A DNA stretch of 64,000 nucleotides from JABDIP01 sp965250245 (GTDB lineage: Bacteria; Pseudomonadota; Alphaproteobacteria; DSM-16000; Inquilinaceae), in NCBI GenBank assembly GCA_965250245.1, contig OZ252296.1:3286001-3350000 (forward strand), read 5' to 3'. Numbering within the stretch: the first letter of the stretch is position 1; every line of letters starts with the position of its first letter. The position numbers and the translations under genes are program-made. The notes below the pieces were generated by a model. The model searched no databases, had not been told where the DNA came from, and saw nothing but the letters and a program-made list of their open reading frames with translations. Below are positions 8,362 to 17,724 of the stretch, one piece after another.

Positions 8362-9483
8362 ATGGTTCAACCGACACGCGAGCTTTCCGATTCCGAGCGC
8401 CTCGACTGGCTGCGGCTGGCGCGGACCGAATCCGTCGGGCCGATCACCTTTCGGGGGCTGATCGGCAGGTTCGGGACCGCGCGGGCGGCACTCGAGGCGT
8501 TGCCGGACATGGCGCGGCGGGGCGGCCGGAAACGTGGCCTCAAGCCGGCCACCGTTGCCGACGCGGAGCGCGAAGTTGCGGCCCTGACCGATTTGGGCGG
8601 GCGGATGGTGGCGCTGTGCGAGCCGGACTATCCGGAGCCGCTGGCGGCGATCGAAGATGCGCCGCCGGTGCTGTCGGTGCTCGGGCGGCGCGACCTGATG
8701 TCGCGTCGGTCGGTGGCCGTGGTGGGCGCGCGTAATGCCTCGGGCAACGGCCGGCGGATCGCGACGAAGCTGGCACGGGATCTGGGGGCCGCCGGGCTGA
8801 CCGTGGTCTCTGGCCTGGCCCGCGGGATCGACGCGGCGGCGCATGAGGGCGCGCTGGAGAGCGGCACCGTCGCGGTCGTCGCCGGCGGCATCGACGTGGT
8901 CTATCCGCGCGAGAACGAGGCGCTGTATCGGGGCATCGCCCGGGACGGCGTGGTGGTGGCCGAATGCGCCTTTGGAATCCAGCCCCAGGCCCGGCACTTT
9001 CCACGCCGCAACCGCATCATCTCCGGGCTCTCGGTGGCCACCATCGTGGTGGAGGCGGCACCCTGTTCGGGCTCGCTGATCACCGCCCGCATGGCCAATG
9101 AGCAGGGCCGCGAGGTATTCGCCGTACCCGGCTCGCCGCTCGATCCGAGAGCCCAGGGATGCAATGCGCTGATCCGGAAAGGCGCCACCCTGATCCAGTC
9201 GGCCGGGGACGTGCTGGAGGGGCTGTCGCCGATGCTGCGGACGCTGGCCGCGAGCCGGCGCGACGATTTCACGGCGCTTGACTCCGGCGCCGAACCGGCA
9301 GACATGAACGGCGCGGAAGCCCAATCGCGGGTGCTGGAATGCCTGTCGCCGACCCCGACACCAGTTGACGAAGTGCTGCGCGATTGCCATGTGTCACCAC
9401 CGACGGTCTTCGCGATTCTGCTGGAACTCGAGCTTGCGGGTCGCATCGAGCGCCATCCCGGCAATCGCGTCACGTTGATTTAA
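8362..9483 (+). CDS. dprA: DNA-processing protein DprA
   Basis: A 373-residue protein that binds incoming single-stranded DNA and loads RecA in natural transformation; it also exists in non-competent bacteria. An N-terminal helical (SAM-like) part is followed by the Rossmann-like core with VAVVGARNASGNGRRIA, VVSGLARGIDAAAHEGAL and VVAGGIDVVYPREN. Next come the conserved FPRRNRIISGLS and GSLITARMANEQGREVFAVPG segments. The last 70 residues form the DML1-type winged helix (TPTPVDEVLRDCHVSPPTVFAILLELELAGRIER, seen in two parts: TPVDEVLRDCHVSPPTVFA and ILLELELAGRIER). It lies directly upstream of topA. Confidence 0.97.
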   Translation: MVQPTRELSDSERLDWLRLARTESVGPITFRGLIGRFGTARAALEALPDMARRGGRKRGLKPATVADAEREVAALTDLGGRMVALCEPDYPEPLAAIEDAPPVLSVLGRRDLMSRRSVAVVGARNASGNGRRIATKLARDLGAAGLTVVSGLARGIDAAAHEGALESGTVAVVAGGIDVVYPRENEALYRGIARDGVVVAECAFGIQPQARHFPRRNRIISGLSVATIVVEAAPCSGSLITARMANEQGREVFAVPGSPLDPRAQGCNALIRKGATLIQSAGDVLEGLSPMLRTLAASRRDDFTALDSGAEPADMNGAEAQSRVLECLSPTPTPVDEVLRDCHVSPPTVFAILLELELAGRIERHPGNRVTLI

Positions 9484-9555
9484 CCCGCCCGCCATAGGGT
9501 ATCGATCACGGCGGGCCATCCTTGAATTCAGGTCCGAGCAAGAGCGAGTTCGTCT

Positions 9556-12228
9556 GTGCCTGAGCGCAACCTGGTCATTGTCGAATCCCCGGCGAAGGCC
9601 AAGACCATCGGCAAGTATCTCGGCGGCGACTTCACCGTGCTGGCCAGCTATGGCCATGTGCGCGACCTGCCCGCCAAGGACGGCTCGGTGCGCCCGGACG
9701 ATGATTTCGCCATGGATTGGGAGCCGGGCGACCGCTCCAGGAAGCACCTGGACGCCATCGCCAAGGCGGCCAAGACCGCCGACCGCGTCTATCTCGCCAC
9801 CGACCCGGACCGCGAGGGCGAGGCGATCTCCTGGCATGTGCAGGAGATCCTGAAATCCAAGCGCGGCCTGAAGGATCTCGACATCCAGCGGGTCTCGTTC
9901 AACGAGGTCACCAAGCGCGCGGTGCTGGACGCGGTGGCCCAGCCCCGCGCCCTGGATACCGAGCTGATCGAGGCCTATCTGGCCCGCCGGGCCCTGGACT
10001 ATCTGGTCGGATTCACCCTGTCGCCGGTGCTGTGGCGCAAGCTGCCGGGCTCGCGCTCGGCCGGCCGGGTGCAGTCGGTGGCGCTGAAGCTGATCTGCGT
10101 GCGCGAGGCCGAGATCGAGGCCTTCCAGCCGCGCGAATACTGGACCATCGAGGCGCGCTTCCGGACCCTGACCGGCGACGAGTTCACCGCCCGCCTGACC
10201 CATCTGGACGGCAAGAAGCTCGACAAGTTCGGTCTGCCCGACGAGGCCTCGGCCAAGCGCGCCATGTCGGTATTGGAGCCGCTCGACTTCAAGATCGACT
10301 CCGTCGAGCGCAAGCAGGTCCGCCGCAACCCCTACCCGCCCTTCACCACCTCGACCCTGCAGCAGGAGGCCTCGCGCAAGCTCGGCTTCGGCGCCAGCAA
10401 GACCATGCGCACCGCGCAGCGGCTGTACGAGGGCGTCGATATCGGCGGCGAGACGGTGGGGCTGATCACCTATATGCGGACCGATGGGCTGACGCTGGCC
10501 CAGGAGGCCCTTGTCTCCGCCCGCGACCTGATCGGCCAGCGCTACGGCAACCACTACCTGCCGGAGGCGCCGCGGGTCTACAAGAGCAAGGCCAAGAACG
10601 CCCAGGAGGCCCACGAGGCGATCCGGCCGACCGATCTGCACCGCCATCCCGACAGCCTGCGCAACCAGCTCGGCAGCGACGAGTTCCGGCTCTACGAGCT
10701 GATCTGGAAGCGCACCATGGCCTGCCAGATGGCCGCCGCGGTGATGGACCAGGTGGCGGTCGACATCGATGGCGGCAACGGCAAGGCGATGCTGCGCGCC
10801 ACCGGCTCGGTGGTGAAGTTCGACGGCTTCCTGAAGGTCTATGACGAGGGCCGCGACGACCCGGCCGAGAATGGCGACGACGACGCCCAGCGCCGCCTGC
10901 CGCCGGTCGACAAGGGCGACCGGGTCGACCGGGTCGGCACCAAGGACGAGCAGCATTTCACCCAGCCGCCGCCGCGCTATTCCGAGGCCAGCCTGGTGAA
11001 GCGCATGGAGGAGCTGGGCATCGGCCGGCCCTCCACCTATGCCTCGATCCTGCAGGTGCTGCAGGACCGCGACTATGTGCGGCTGGAGAAGCGGCGCTTC
11101 GTGCCCGAGGATCGTGGCCGGCTGGTGACCGCCTTCCTGACCAGCTTCTTCTCCCGCTACGTCGAGTACGATTTCACCGCCAAGCTGGAGGACCAGCTCG
11201 ACGACATCTCAGGCGGGCGGATCGATTGGAAGACGGTGCTGCGCGAGTTCTGGGCCGCCTTCTCCACCGCCGTGGACGGGACCAAGGACCTCAGCATCAG
11301 CCAGGTCATGGAGGTGCTGGACCAGGATCTGGGACCGCATTTCTTCCCGGCCGGCGAGAACGGCCACGACGCCCGCAAATGCCCGGTCTGCGAGGATGGG
11401 CGGCTGGCCCTAAAGCTGGCCCGCAACGGCGCCTTCATCGGCTGCCAGAACTATCCCGAGTGCCGCTTCACCCGGCCGCTGCAGGTGATGACCGAGGACG
11501 CCGCCGGCGAAGCGGCCGCCTTCCCGCGCGCGCTCGGCGACGATCCGGAGACCGGGCTGGCCGTCAGCGTGCGCCAGGGCCCCTACGGCATCTACGTGCA
11601 GCTTGGCGAGACCGGCGGCGAGGAGAAGCCCAAGCGGGTCTCGCTGCCCAAGGGCGATGCGCCGCAGGAGATCGGCCTGGACCGGGCGCTGGGCCTGCTG
11701 GCCTTGCCGCGCGAGATCGGCAAGCATCCGGAGACCCAGGCCCCGATCACCGCCGGCATCGGCCGCTTCGGTCCTTATCTGAAGCATGGCAACGCCTACA
11801 AGTCGCTGACCGCCGACGAGGACATCCTGTCGATCGGCATGAACCGGGCGGTGGAGCTGCTGGCCGACGCCAAGCCGCGGGCCAGTGCGGAGCCGGTGCG
11901 GGTGATCGGCGAGCATCCCGATGACCGCCAGCCGGTCGCCATCTTCAAGGGCCGCTATGGCCCCTATATCAAGCATGGCCGCATCATGGCCTCGCTGCGC
12001 AAGGGCCAGGAGATCGACACGGTCACCCTGGACGAGGCGGTCGAGATGATCGCCGCCAAGGCGGCGAAGAAGGGCGGCAAGCGCGCCAAGGCCGCGCCCA
12101 AGAAGAAGGCGGCCGCGAAGAAGACCACGACCAAGAAGGCGACGGCGAAGAAGAAGCCGGCCGCCAAGAAGACGGCGCGAAAGACCGCCGCCAAGGCCGC
12201 GCCCCGCCAGTCGGCGGCCGGGGACTAG
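9556..12228 (+). CDS. topA: DNA topoisomerase I
   Basis: An 890-residue type IA topoisomerase that relaxes negative supercoils. The TOPRIM domain begins at once (NLVIVESPAKAKTIGKYL), with DPDREGEAISWH as its acidic motif. The catalytic Tyr306 lies in GLITYMRTDG. Near residue 595 a four-cysteine zinc ribbon is present (KCPVCEDG and IGCQNYPECRF). C-terminal repeats GRFGPYLKHG and KGRYGPYIKHGR are followed by about 50 residues made almost only of Lys, Ala and Thr, a basic DNA-binding tail. The GTG start at 9556 places residue 1 just before the TOPRIM strand. The rnr frame begins 6 bases after its stop, indicating a topA-rnr operon. Confidence 0.97.
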   Translation: MPERNLVIVESPAKAKTIGKYLGGDFTVLASYGHVRDLPAKDGSVRPDDDFAMDWEPGDRSRKHLDAIAKAAKTADRVYLATDPDREGEAISWHVQEILKSKRGLKDLDIQRVSFNEVTKRAVLDAVAQPRALDTELIEAYLARRALDYLVGFTLSPVLWRKLPGSRSAGRVQSVALKLICVREAEIEAFQPREYWTIEARFRTLTGDEFTARLTHLDGKKLDKFGLPDEASAKRAMSVLEPLDFKIDSVERKQVRRNPYPPFTTSTLQQEASRKLGFGASKTMRTAQRLYEGVDIGGETVGLITYMRTDGLTLAQEALVSARDLIGQRYGNHYLPEAPRVYKSKAKNAQEAHEAIRPTDLHRHPDSLRNQLGSDEFRLYELIWKRTMACQMAAAVMDQVAVDIDGGNGKAMLRATGSVVKFDGFLKVYDEGRDDPAENGDDDAQRRLPPVDKGDRVDRVGTKDEQHFTQPPPRYSEASLVKRMEELGIGRPSTYASILQVLQDRDYVRLEKRRFVPEDRGRLVTAFLTSFFSRYVEYDFTAKLEDQLDDISGGRIDWKTVLREFWAAFSTAVDGTKDLSISQVMEVLDQDLGPHFFPAGENGHDARKCPVCEDGRLALKLARNGAFIGCQNYPECRFTRPLQVMTEDAAGEAAAFPRALGDDPETGLAVSVRQGPYGIYVQLGETGGEEKPKRVSLPKGDAPQEIGLDRALGLLALPREIGKHPETQAPITAGIGRFGPYLKHGNAYKSLTADEDILSIGMNRAVELLADAKPRASAEPVRVIGEHPDDRQPVAIFKGRYGPYIKHGRIMASLRKGQEIDTVTLDEAVEMIAAKAAKKGGKRAKAAPKKKAAAKKTTTKKATAKKKPAAKKTARKTAAKAAPRQSAAGD

Positions 12229-12234
12229 GCCGCC

Positions 12235-14481
12235 TTGGCCAAGGCCGGCAAGCGCCCCTTCCCCACCAAGGACGAGATTGCGGCGTTCGTTCGCGAAAGC
12301 CCGACACCGGTCGGCAAGCGGGAGATCGCCCGCGCCTTCCAGATCAGCGGCTCGGACCGGATCGCCCTGAAGGAACTGATGAAAGAGTTGCAGGCGGACG
12401 GCACCGTGGAGCGCGGCCGCAAGCGTCGTGTGGCGGTTCCCGACAGCCTGCCCGAAGTCACCGTTGTGGTGATCGAGGGTGTCGACGCCGATGGCGAGGT
12501 GCTGGCCCGGCCGATGCAGTGGAAGGCCGACGGCCCGCCGCCGCGCATCTACATGGCGCCGGAGCGGCGCGGCCATCCGGCCCTGGCCGAGGGCGACCGG
12601 GCGCTGGCGCGGCTGAAGCGCAACCCGGACGGCAGCTATTCCGGCCGCACCATGCGCAAGCTGGGGGCGGCGACCACCGACCGCATCGTCGGCGTATTCC
12701 GGCGCCGGCCCGGCGGCGGCATCATCGAGCCGGCCGATAAGCGGCGCAAGGAGAGCCCGTTCGTCGCGGCGGAGGATTGCGGCGACACCGCCGATGGCGA
12801 GCTGGTTATCGCCGAGCTGCCGCCCGGTGCGCGCTTCGGCCCGCGCCGAACCCTGATCGTCGAGCGGCTGGGCGATGCCGCCCATCCCCGCTCGGTCAGC
12901 CTGATCGCCATCCATGGTGCCGGCATCCCGACCGTATTCCCGGAGGAGGCCGTGACGCTGGCCGAGGCGGCGCGTCCGATGCCGCTGGGCAAGCGCACCG
13001 ATCTGCGCGGACTGCCGCTGGTCACCATCGATGGCGCCGATGCACGGGATTTCGACGACGCGGTCTTCGCCGAGCCGGACCCGGAGGTCGAGGGCGGCTG
13101 GCACCTGGTGGTCGCGATCGCCGATGTCTCGGCCTATGTGCCGGCAGGCTCGGCGCTGGACCGCGAGGCGTTCAAGCGCGGCAACAGCTGCTATTTCCCC
13201 GACCGGGTCGTGCCGATGCTGCCGGAGGCGCTGTCCAACGGGCTCTGCTCCCTGCGGCCGGACGGGGACCGCGCCTGCCTGGCGGTGCATCTGTGGATCG
13301 ACGGGAACGGAAAGCTCAGGCGCCACCGCTTCGTGCGCGCCCTGATGCGCTCGCGGGCGCGGCTGACCTACGAGCAGGTCCAGGCGGCCCGCGACGGCAA
13401 GCCGGACAAGCAGACGCGCCCGCTGGTGGACACCGTCATCGCGCCGCTCTATGGCGCGTTCTCCGCACTGATGGCCGACCGCGCGCGGCGCGGCACCCTG
13501 GACCTCGACCTGCCGGAGCGGCGCATCGTCATGGATGAGGCCGGCACCGTGACCGGCATCGCGGCGCGCAGCCGGCTGGACAGCCACCGGCTGATCGAGG
13601 AATTCATGATCACCGCCAACGTGGCCGCGGCGACCACGCTGCAGGACAAGGCGCTGCCGGCGCTCTACCGGGTGCATGACGCGCCGGACAAGGCCAAGAT
13701 CGAGGCGCTGCGCGAATTCCTGGAGCCGATGGGCTACCGCATCGCCAAGGGCCAGGTGATGCGCCCGCGGGTCTTCACCCAGGTGCTGGATCGGGCCAGG
13801 GGCAAGCCCGAGGCGCCAGTGATCAACGAGATGGTGCTGCGCAGCCAGTCCCAGGCGGTCTACCAGACCGACAATATCGGCCATTTCGGGCTCGCCCTGC
13901 CCCGCTACGCGCATTTCACCTCGCCGATCCGCCGCTATGCCGATCTGACGGTGCATCGCGGCCTGATCCGGCTGCTGGGGTTGGGCAAGGATGGCGCCGG
14001 CGAGGAGGAGCTGGATCGGCTCGGGCCCATCGGCGAGCACATATCCTTCACCGAACGGCGCGCCGCCGCCGCAGAGCGCGATGCGGTCGACCGCTACACC
14101 GCCGCCTTCCTGGCCGACCGGATCGGCGCGGAGTTCCACGGCCGCATCGGCGGCGTGACCCGCTTCGGCCTGTTCGTGACCCTGGCGGAGTCCGGCGCCG
14201 ACGGGCTGGTGCCGATCGGCAGCCTGCCGGAGGATTTCTACGAGCACGACGCGCGCCGGCACGCGCTGATCGGCCGTCGCTGGGGACGGGAGTTCCATCT
14301 CGGCGCCAAGGTCCGGGTGCGGCTGATCGAGGCCGACCCGCTGACCGGCAGCACCATCCTGCACCTGGCCGGCGAGCCGGACGGGGCCACCGTGTCCTGG
14401 CTGCGGAAGTCCGAGCCGAAGCGCAAACCGGCCACGAAGAAACGTCCCGCACCCGGAAAACGGGGCCGGAAAAAACGCTGA
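12235..14481 (+). CDS. rnr: Ribonuclease R
   Basis: A 748-residue 3'-to-5' exoribonuclease of the RNB family, able to degrade structured RNA. The N-terminal winged-helix (TPVGKREIARAFQISGSDRIALKELM, two helices) is followed by cold-shock-type domains. The RNB catalytic motif DARDFDDAVF starts near residue 269. An S1 domain begins near 634 (FHGRIGGVTRFGLFVTL). The tail is basic (KKRPAPGKRGRKKR). The start is a TTG only 6 bases after the topA stop; no better in-frame start is near, and translational coupling with topA is likely. The topA-rnr pairing is conserved in alphaproteobacteria. Confidence 0.95.
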   Translation: MAKAGKRPFPTKDEIAAFVRESPTPVGKREIARAFQISGSDRIALKELMKELQADGTVERGRKRRVAVPDSLPEVTVVVIEGVDADGEVLARPMQWKADGPPPRIYMAPERRGHPALAEGDRALARLKRNPDGSYSGRTMRKLGAATTDRIVGVFRRRPGGGIIEPADKRRKESPFVAAEDCGDTADGELVIAELPPGARFGPRRTLIVERLGDAAHPRSVSLIAIHGAGIPTVFPEEAVTLAEAARPMPLGKRTDLRGLPLVTIDGADARDFDDAVFAEPDPEVEGGWHLVVAIADVSAYVPAGSALDREAFKRGNSCYFPDRVVPMLPEALSNGLCSLRPDGDRACLAVHLWIDGNGKLRRHRFVRALMRSRARLTYEQVQAARDGKPDKQTRPLVDTVIAPLYGAFSALMADRARRGTLDLDLPERRIVMDEAGTVTGIAARSRLDSHRLIEEFMITANVAAATTLQDKALPALYRVHDAPDKAKIEALREFLEPMGYRIAKGQVMRPRVFTQVLDRARGKPEAPVINEMVLRSQSQAVYQTDNIGHFGLALPRYAHFTSPIRRYADLTVHRGLIRLLGLGKDGAGEEELDRLGPIGEHISFTERRAAAAERDAVDRYTAAFLADRIGAEFHGRIGGVTRFGLFVTLAESGADGLVPIGSLPEDFYEHDARRHALIGRRWGREFHLGAKVRVRLIEADPLTGSTILHLAGEPDGATVSWLRKSEPKRKPATKKRPAPGKRGRKKR

Positions 14482-14572
14482 ACCGATGCGTGCGGATCGC
14501 CGCACCGCCACGATTTCGCCGCGACCGCCGACTTTAATCTGTGCTAAGGACCCTGTGAGATAATCGATACGC

Positions 14573-14613
14573 GCGGGCCTGCTTCGCCGGTCGGACCGAC
14601 CGGGCTGGCCCGC
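14573..14613 (+). promoter_or_regulatory. Leader hairpin just upstream of the S41 protease gene
   Basis: GCGGGCC (14573-14579) pairs with GGCCCGC (14607-14613), enclosing a second hairpin CGGTC/GACCG (14588-14602). The structure ends 5 bases before the first candidate ATG at 14619. A possible -10 box, GATAAT, is at about 14558. The hairpin may limit ribosome access to the 14619 start and favour the one at 14637; this is an inference from structure only. Confidence 0.4.
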
Positions 14614-14618
14614 AAATT

Positions 14619-16208
14619 ATGTTCTGGATCAGATACATGACGCAGCCGCTGCCGTTGGAAGCACGAACTCGCCGGGCCGTCATCGCCGTCGGCATCCTGC
14701 TGCTGGGGGCCTGCGCCACCAGCGCTCCGAACACCACACTGGTGGAGCGCGACGGCCCCGTGCTCGCCTCCGTGTTCTCCGAGGGCTATGACAGCATCTC
14801 CGACTTCTACCTGCAGCGCATTCCGCTCAGCGAGATGACCGTCGACGGGCTCTCCGGCCTGGCCGCGATCGATGAGGGGTTCGCCGTCGCACGCGCCGAC
14901 GATTTCGTCGAGCTGTCCCTGGACGGCGCGGTGATCGAGCAGTTCCAGGCGCCCGCCGCGCGCAACCCCTATGCCTGGGCCAACCTGACCGTGGCCGCCG
15001 TGGCCAGCGCCCAGGAAGCCTCTCCGGAGCTGGGCGAGGCGACGCCGGAAGACATCTACGACGCCATCTACACCGCGATCGCCGCGACCCTGGACGATTA
15101 TTCGCGCTATTCCACCGCCGAGAAAGCGCGCCAGGAACGGGCCTTCCGCGAGGGCTATGGCGGGATCGGGCTGCTGCTCAACCTGGACGAGGATGGCCGC
15201 GCGCTGGTCGAGGAGGTGTTCGAGGGCGGCCCGGCGAGCCGCGCCGGCATCCTGGCCGGCGAGTTGATCGTCGCGGTCGACGACGAGGACACCACCGGCT
15301 GGGAGCTCGAGAAGCTGGGGTCGCGGCTGCGCGGCCTGTCGGGCACCGAGGTCCGGGTGACCATGCAGTCGCCCGACGGCGTCGGCCGCACCCTGACGCT
15401 GAAACGCGAACGGGTCATTCCCAACGTGATCAACACCCGGGTCGAGAACGACACGGTGATTGTGCGGATCTCACGCTTCAACGCCTCGACCCGGGAGAAC
15501 CTGAAGACCGGCCTGACCCAGGCCCTGGACGAGCTCGACAGCCGCGCCAAGGGGGTCATCCTGGACCTGCGCGGCAATCCCGGCGGCCTGCTGGACCAGG
15601 CCATCAACGTGGCCGACCTGTTCATCCCGGACGGGCGCATCATCACCACCAACGGCCGGCACCCGGACAGCCTGCAGCATTTCGACGCGGGCAGCGACGA
15701 TCTGGCCCGCGGCCTGCCTGTGGTGGTGCTGATCGACAGCCGCTCGGCCTCCGGTGCCGAGGTCGTGGCCGCCGCCCTGCAGGACAGCGGCCGGGCCGTG
15801 CTGGTCGGCGCCTCGTCCTTCGGCAAGGGCAGCGTGCAGCGGGTGGTGCGGCTGGACAATGACGGCGAGCTCTACCTGACCTGGAGCCGCATCTACGCGC
15901 CGTCGGGCTACACCCTGCACCGGCAGGGGGTGCTGCCGACCATCTGCACCAGCGGACCGTTCACCGACCCCGACGTGCTGATCTCCATGTTCCGCAATGG
16001 CGAGATGGCGCTGACGCCGCGGCTGGCGAACTATCGCTTCGCCGCCCCGGACGACGAGGAGGCGCTGGACGCGCTGCGCGAGACCTGCCCCTGGCAGGAG
16101 CATGACGCCGCCCTGGACCTGGAAGTGGCGCAGCGGGTGATCGACGACGGCGCGCTCTACGCCCAGGGTCTGGCCGCCTTCGGCCAGGCCTCGCTGGCGC
16201 AGCGCTAG
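14619..16208 (+). CDS. ctpA: C-terminal processing protease, S41 family, lipoprotein
   Basis: Up to 529 residues. A lipobox LLLGAC sits at the end of a short hydrophobic signal, so the protein should be a lipoprotein facing the periplasm. A PDZ domain (GGIGLLLNLDEDGRALVEEV and GPASRAGILAGELIVAVDDE) precedes the S41 protease core. The core has DLRGNPGGLLDQAINVADLF, the catalytic Ser segment RSASGAEVVAAAL (about 375-379) and the general-base Lys403 in SFGKGSVQ. Two starts are possible, 14619 and 14637; the second (MTQPLPLEAR) gives a more usual signal length. The family trims C-termini of envelope proteins. It lies between rnr and rpmG. Confidence 0.93.
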   Translation: MFWIRYMTQPLPLEARTRRAVIAVGILLLGACATSAPNTTLVERDGPVLASVFSEGYDSISDFYLQRIPLSEMTVDGLSGLAAIDEGFAVARADDFVELSLDGAVIEQFQAPAARNPYAWANLTVAAVASAQEASPELGEATPEDIYDAIYTAIAATLDDYSRYSTAEKARQERAFREGYGGIGLLLNLDEDGRALVEEVFEGGPASRAGILAGELIVAVDDEDTTGWELEKLGSRLRGLSGTEVRVTMQSPDGVGRTLTLKRERVIPNVINTRVENDTVIVRISRFNASTRENLKTGLTQALDELDSRAKGVILDLRGNPGGLLDQAINVADLFIPDGRIITTNGRHPDSLQHFDAGSDDLARGLPVVVLIDSRSASGAEVVAAALQDSGRAVLVGASSFGKGSVQRVVRLDNDGELYLTWSRIYAPSGYTLHRQGVLPTICTSGPFTDPDVLISMFRNGEMALTPRLANYRFAAPDDEEALDALRETCPWQEHDAALDLEVAQRVIDDGALYAQGLAAFGQASLAQR

Positions 16209-16230
16209 GTGGAGCGGCCGCACGGGCACC

Positions 16231-16258
16231 TTGACAGCCGCGTTTCCCGCTTTATGGT
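16231..16258 (+). promoter_or_regulatory. Sigma-70 type promoter of rpmG
   Basis: A consensus -35 TTGACA (16231-16236) and -10 TATGGT (16253-16258) are spaced by 16 bases. The predicted start of transcription is about 16265, giving a leader of about 70 bases before the rpmG ATG. It is the best match to the consensus that I saw in the window. Confidence 0.7.
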
Positions 16259-16333
16259 GCGCGGCCGATCTGAGACATTGTTGACCGTGGCCCGAGCGAG
16301 GGCCGTCCGGGCCGCAACACAGGACATCGCGTC

Positions 16334-16501
16334 ATGGCGAAATCGAACACCCTGAAGATCCGCATGAACAGCACCGCGGACACCGGCTTCTTCTACGTCA
16401 CCAAGAAGAACCCGAAGACCACGACCGAGAAGCTGGTCATGAAGAAATACGACCCGATCGCGCGCAAGCACGTCGAGTTCAAGGAAGGCAAGATCAAGTA
16501 A
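16334..16501 (+). CDS. rpmG: 50S ribosomal protein L33
   Basis: A 55-residue basic protein beginning MAKSNTLKIRMNSTADTGFF and containing YVTKKNPKTTTEKLVMKKYD, the typical L33 pattern. It lacks the four cysteines of the zinc-binding C+ form, so it is the C-minus type. The length is exactly that of the family. It has its own promoter (16231-16258) and a strong terminator (16526-16554), so it is a monocistronic unit. The position next to pleD/divK is usual in alphaproteobacteria. Confidence 0.97.
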   Translation: MAKSNTLKIRMNSTADTGFFYVTKKNPKTTTEKLVMKKYDPIARKHVEFKEGKIK

Positions 16502-16525
16502 GCGGCGCTCGACGCCGAACGATCG

Positions 16526-16554
16526 AAGGCCGCGCCCGGGAGCGCGGCCTTTTT
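16526..16554 (+). terminator. Rho-independent terminator after rpmG
   Basis: An 8-bp GC-only stem, GGCCGCGC (16528-16535) with GCGCGGCC (16542-16549), encloses a 6-base loop and is followed by TTTTT. The AA before the stem extends pairing with the T tract. This is a classical intrinsic terminator. Confidence 0.9.
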
Positions 16555-16577
16555 GGTTTCCGCGGCGGGAGCACGCC

Positions 16578-17540
16578 ATGGCCGACCTCTATCCGGAGAT
16601 CGAACCCGACGCCACCGGCATGCTCGATGTCGGAGACGGTCAGCACCTGTACTGGGAGACCTGTGGCAGCCCGTCCGGCATGCCAGCGCTGGTGCTGCAT
16701 GGCGGGCCGGGGTCCGGTTGCTCCGCCAACGCAAGGCGGCTGTTCGATCCGGACCGCTACCGGGTTGTCCTGTTCGACCAGCGCAGCGCCGGGCGCAGCC
16801 GGCCGCATGCCGGCGACCCGGACATCGACCTCTCGTGCAACACCACGCCGCACCTGATCGCCGATATCGAGCGGCTGCGGCAGCATTTGGGCATCGCGCG
16901 ATGGCTGGTCTTCGGCGTCTCCTGGGGATCGACGCTGGCGCTGGCCTATGCCGAGGCCCATCCCGGCCGGGTCACCGGGTTGGTGCTGGCCAGCGTCGCC
17001 ACGACGACGCCCCGGGAGATCGACTGGATCACCCGCGGCGTCGGCGCCTTCTTTCCGGACGCCTGGGCACGGTTCCGCGACGGCGTGCCGGAATCCGGGC
17101 GCGACGGCTGCCTGGCCGACGCCTATCACGGGCTTCTCATGCACCCCGATCCGGCGGTCCACGAAAAGGCGGCGCGGGATTGGTGCGACTGGGAGCAGGC
17201 GATCGTCGCCGTCCGGCCGGATCACAAACCGCATTCCCGCTACGACGACCCGGCATTCCGCCTCGCCTTCGCCCGCCTGGTCACCCACTACTGGCGCAAG
17301 CAGGCCTGCCTGGATGACGATGTCCTGATCCGCGAGGTCGGCCGCCTCTCAGGAATACCCGGCGTGCTGATCCACGGCCGGCTGGATTTTGGCAGCCCGC
17401 TGATCACGCCATGGCGGCTCAGCCGGGCCTGGCCGGACAGCGAGCTGGTGGTTGTCGAAACCGCCGGTCACGACACCCGCGATCCCGGCATGAACGCGCA
17501 TATCGTGACGGCGACGGACCGGCTCGCGGTGGAGATGTGA
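16578..17540 (+). CDS. pip: Proline iminopeptidase (alpha/beta-hydrolase, S33)
   Basis: A 320-residue cytosolic hydrolase that removes N-terminal proline from peptides. The oxyanion HGGPGSGCS is at residues 41-49. FDQRSAGRSRPHA follows, and the nucleophile elbow GVSWGS contains Ser115. The acid and base are expected in GRLDFGSPL and ETAGHD near the C-terminus. LDQRSGRSRPH-like spacing and ITRGVGAFFPDAW fit the proline iminopeptidase family. The usual GRYD is GRLD here, a mild divergence. The ATG at 16578 is 23 bases past the rpmG terminator. It is convergent with pleD. Confidence 0.9.
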   Translation: MADLYPEIEPDATGMLDVGDGQHLYWETCGSPSGMPALVLHGGPGSGCSANARRLFDPDRYRVVLFDQRSAGRSRPHAGDPDIDLSCNTTPHLIADIERLRQHLGIARWLVFGVSWGSTLALAYAEAHPGRVTGLVLASVATTTPREIDWITRGVGAFFPDAWARFRDGVPESGRDGCLADAYHGLLMHPDPAVHEKAARDWCDWEQAIVAVRPDHKPHSRYDDPAFRLAFARLVTHYWRKQACLDDDVLIREVGRLSGIPGVLIHGRLDFGSPLITPWRLSRAWPDSELVVVETAGHDTRDPGMNAHIVTATDRLAVEM

Positions 17541-17580
17541 TCGCGTGATGCCGACGGCCGACTTCCCGCGTGCACTCCCG

Positions 17581-17686
17581 CGTCGTCCCCGGGCTTGACC
17601 CGGGGACCCAGTCTTTCCACCGAACGCGACCTGCGCGTGAAGCGTGATCGGCAAGATGGGTCCCCGGGTCAAGCCCGGGGACGACG
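17581..17686. repeat. Palindromic intergenic element, family D
   Basis: Perfect 30-bp inverted arms at 17581-17610 and 17657-17686 flank a 46-base loop. The arm core CCCCGGGCTTGACCCGGGGA is almost self-complementary. It lies between the convergent pip and pleD genes and may serve as a bidirectional terminator. It is one copy of what looks like a dispersed family. Confidence 0.9.
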
Positions 17687-17724
17687 GAAGAGATTGAGAT
17701 CGTGGTTCGGGGTGGCCCGCGGCG

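Noticed and set aside
11410..14511. 1033-codon minus-strand frame over rnr and topA
   Set aside because: Antisense shadow; RNase R and topoisomerase I motifs are complete on the plus strand.
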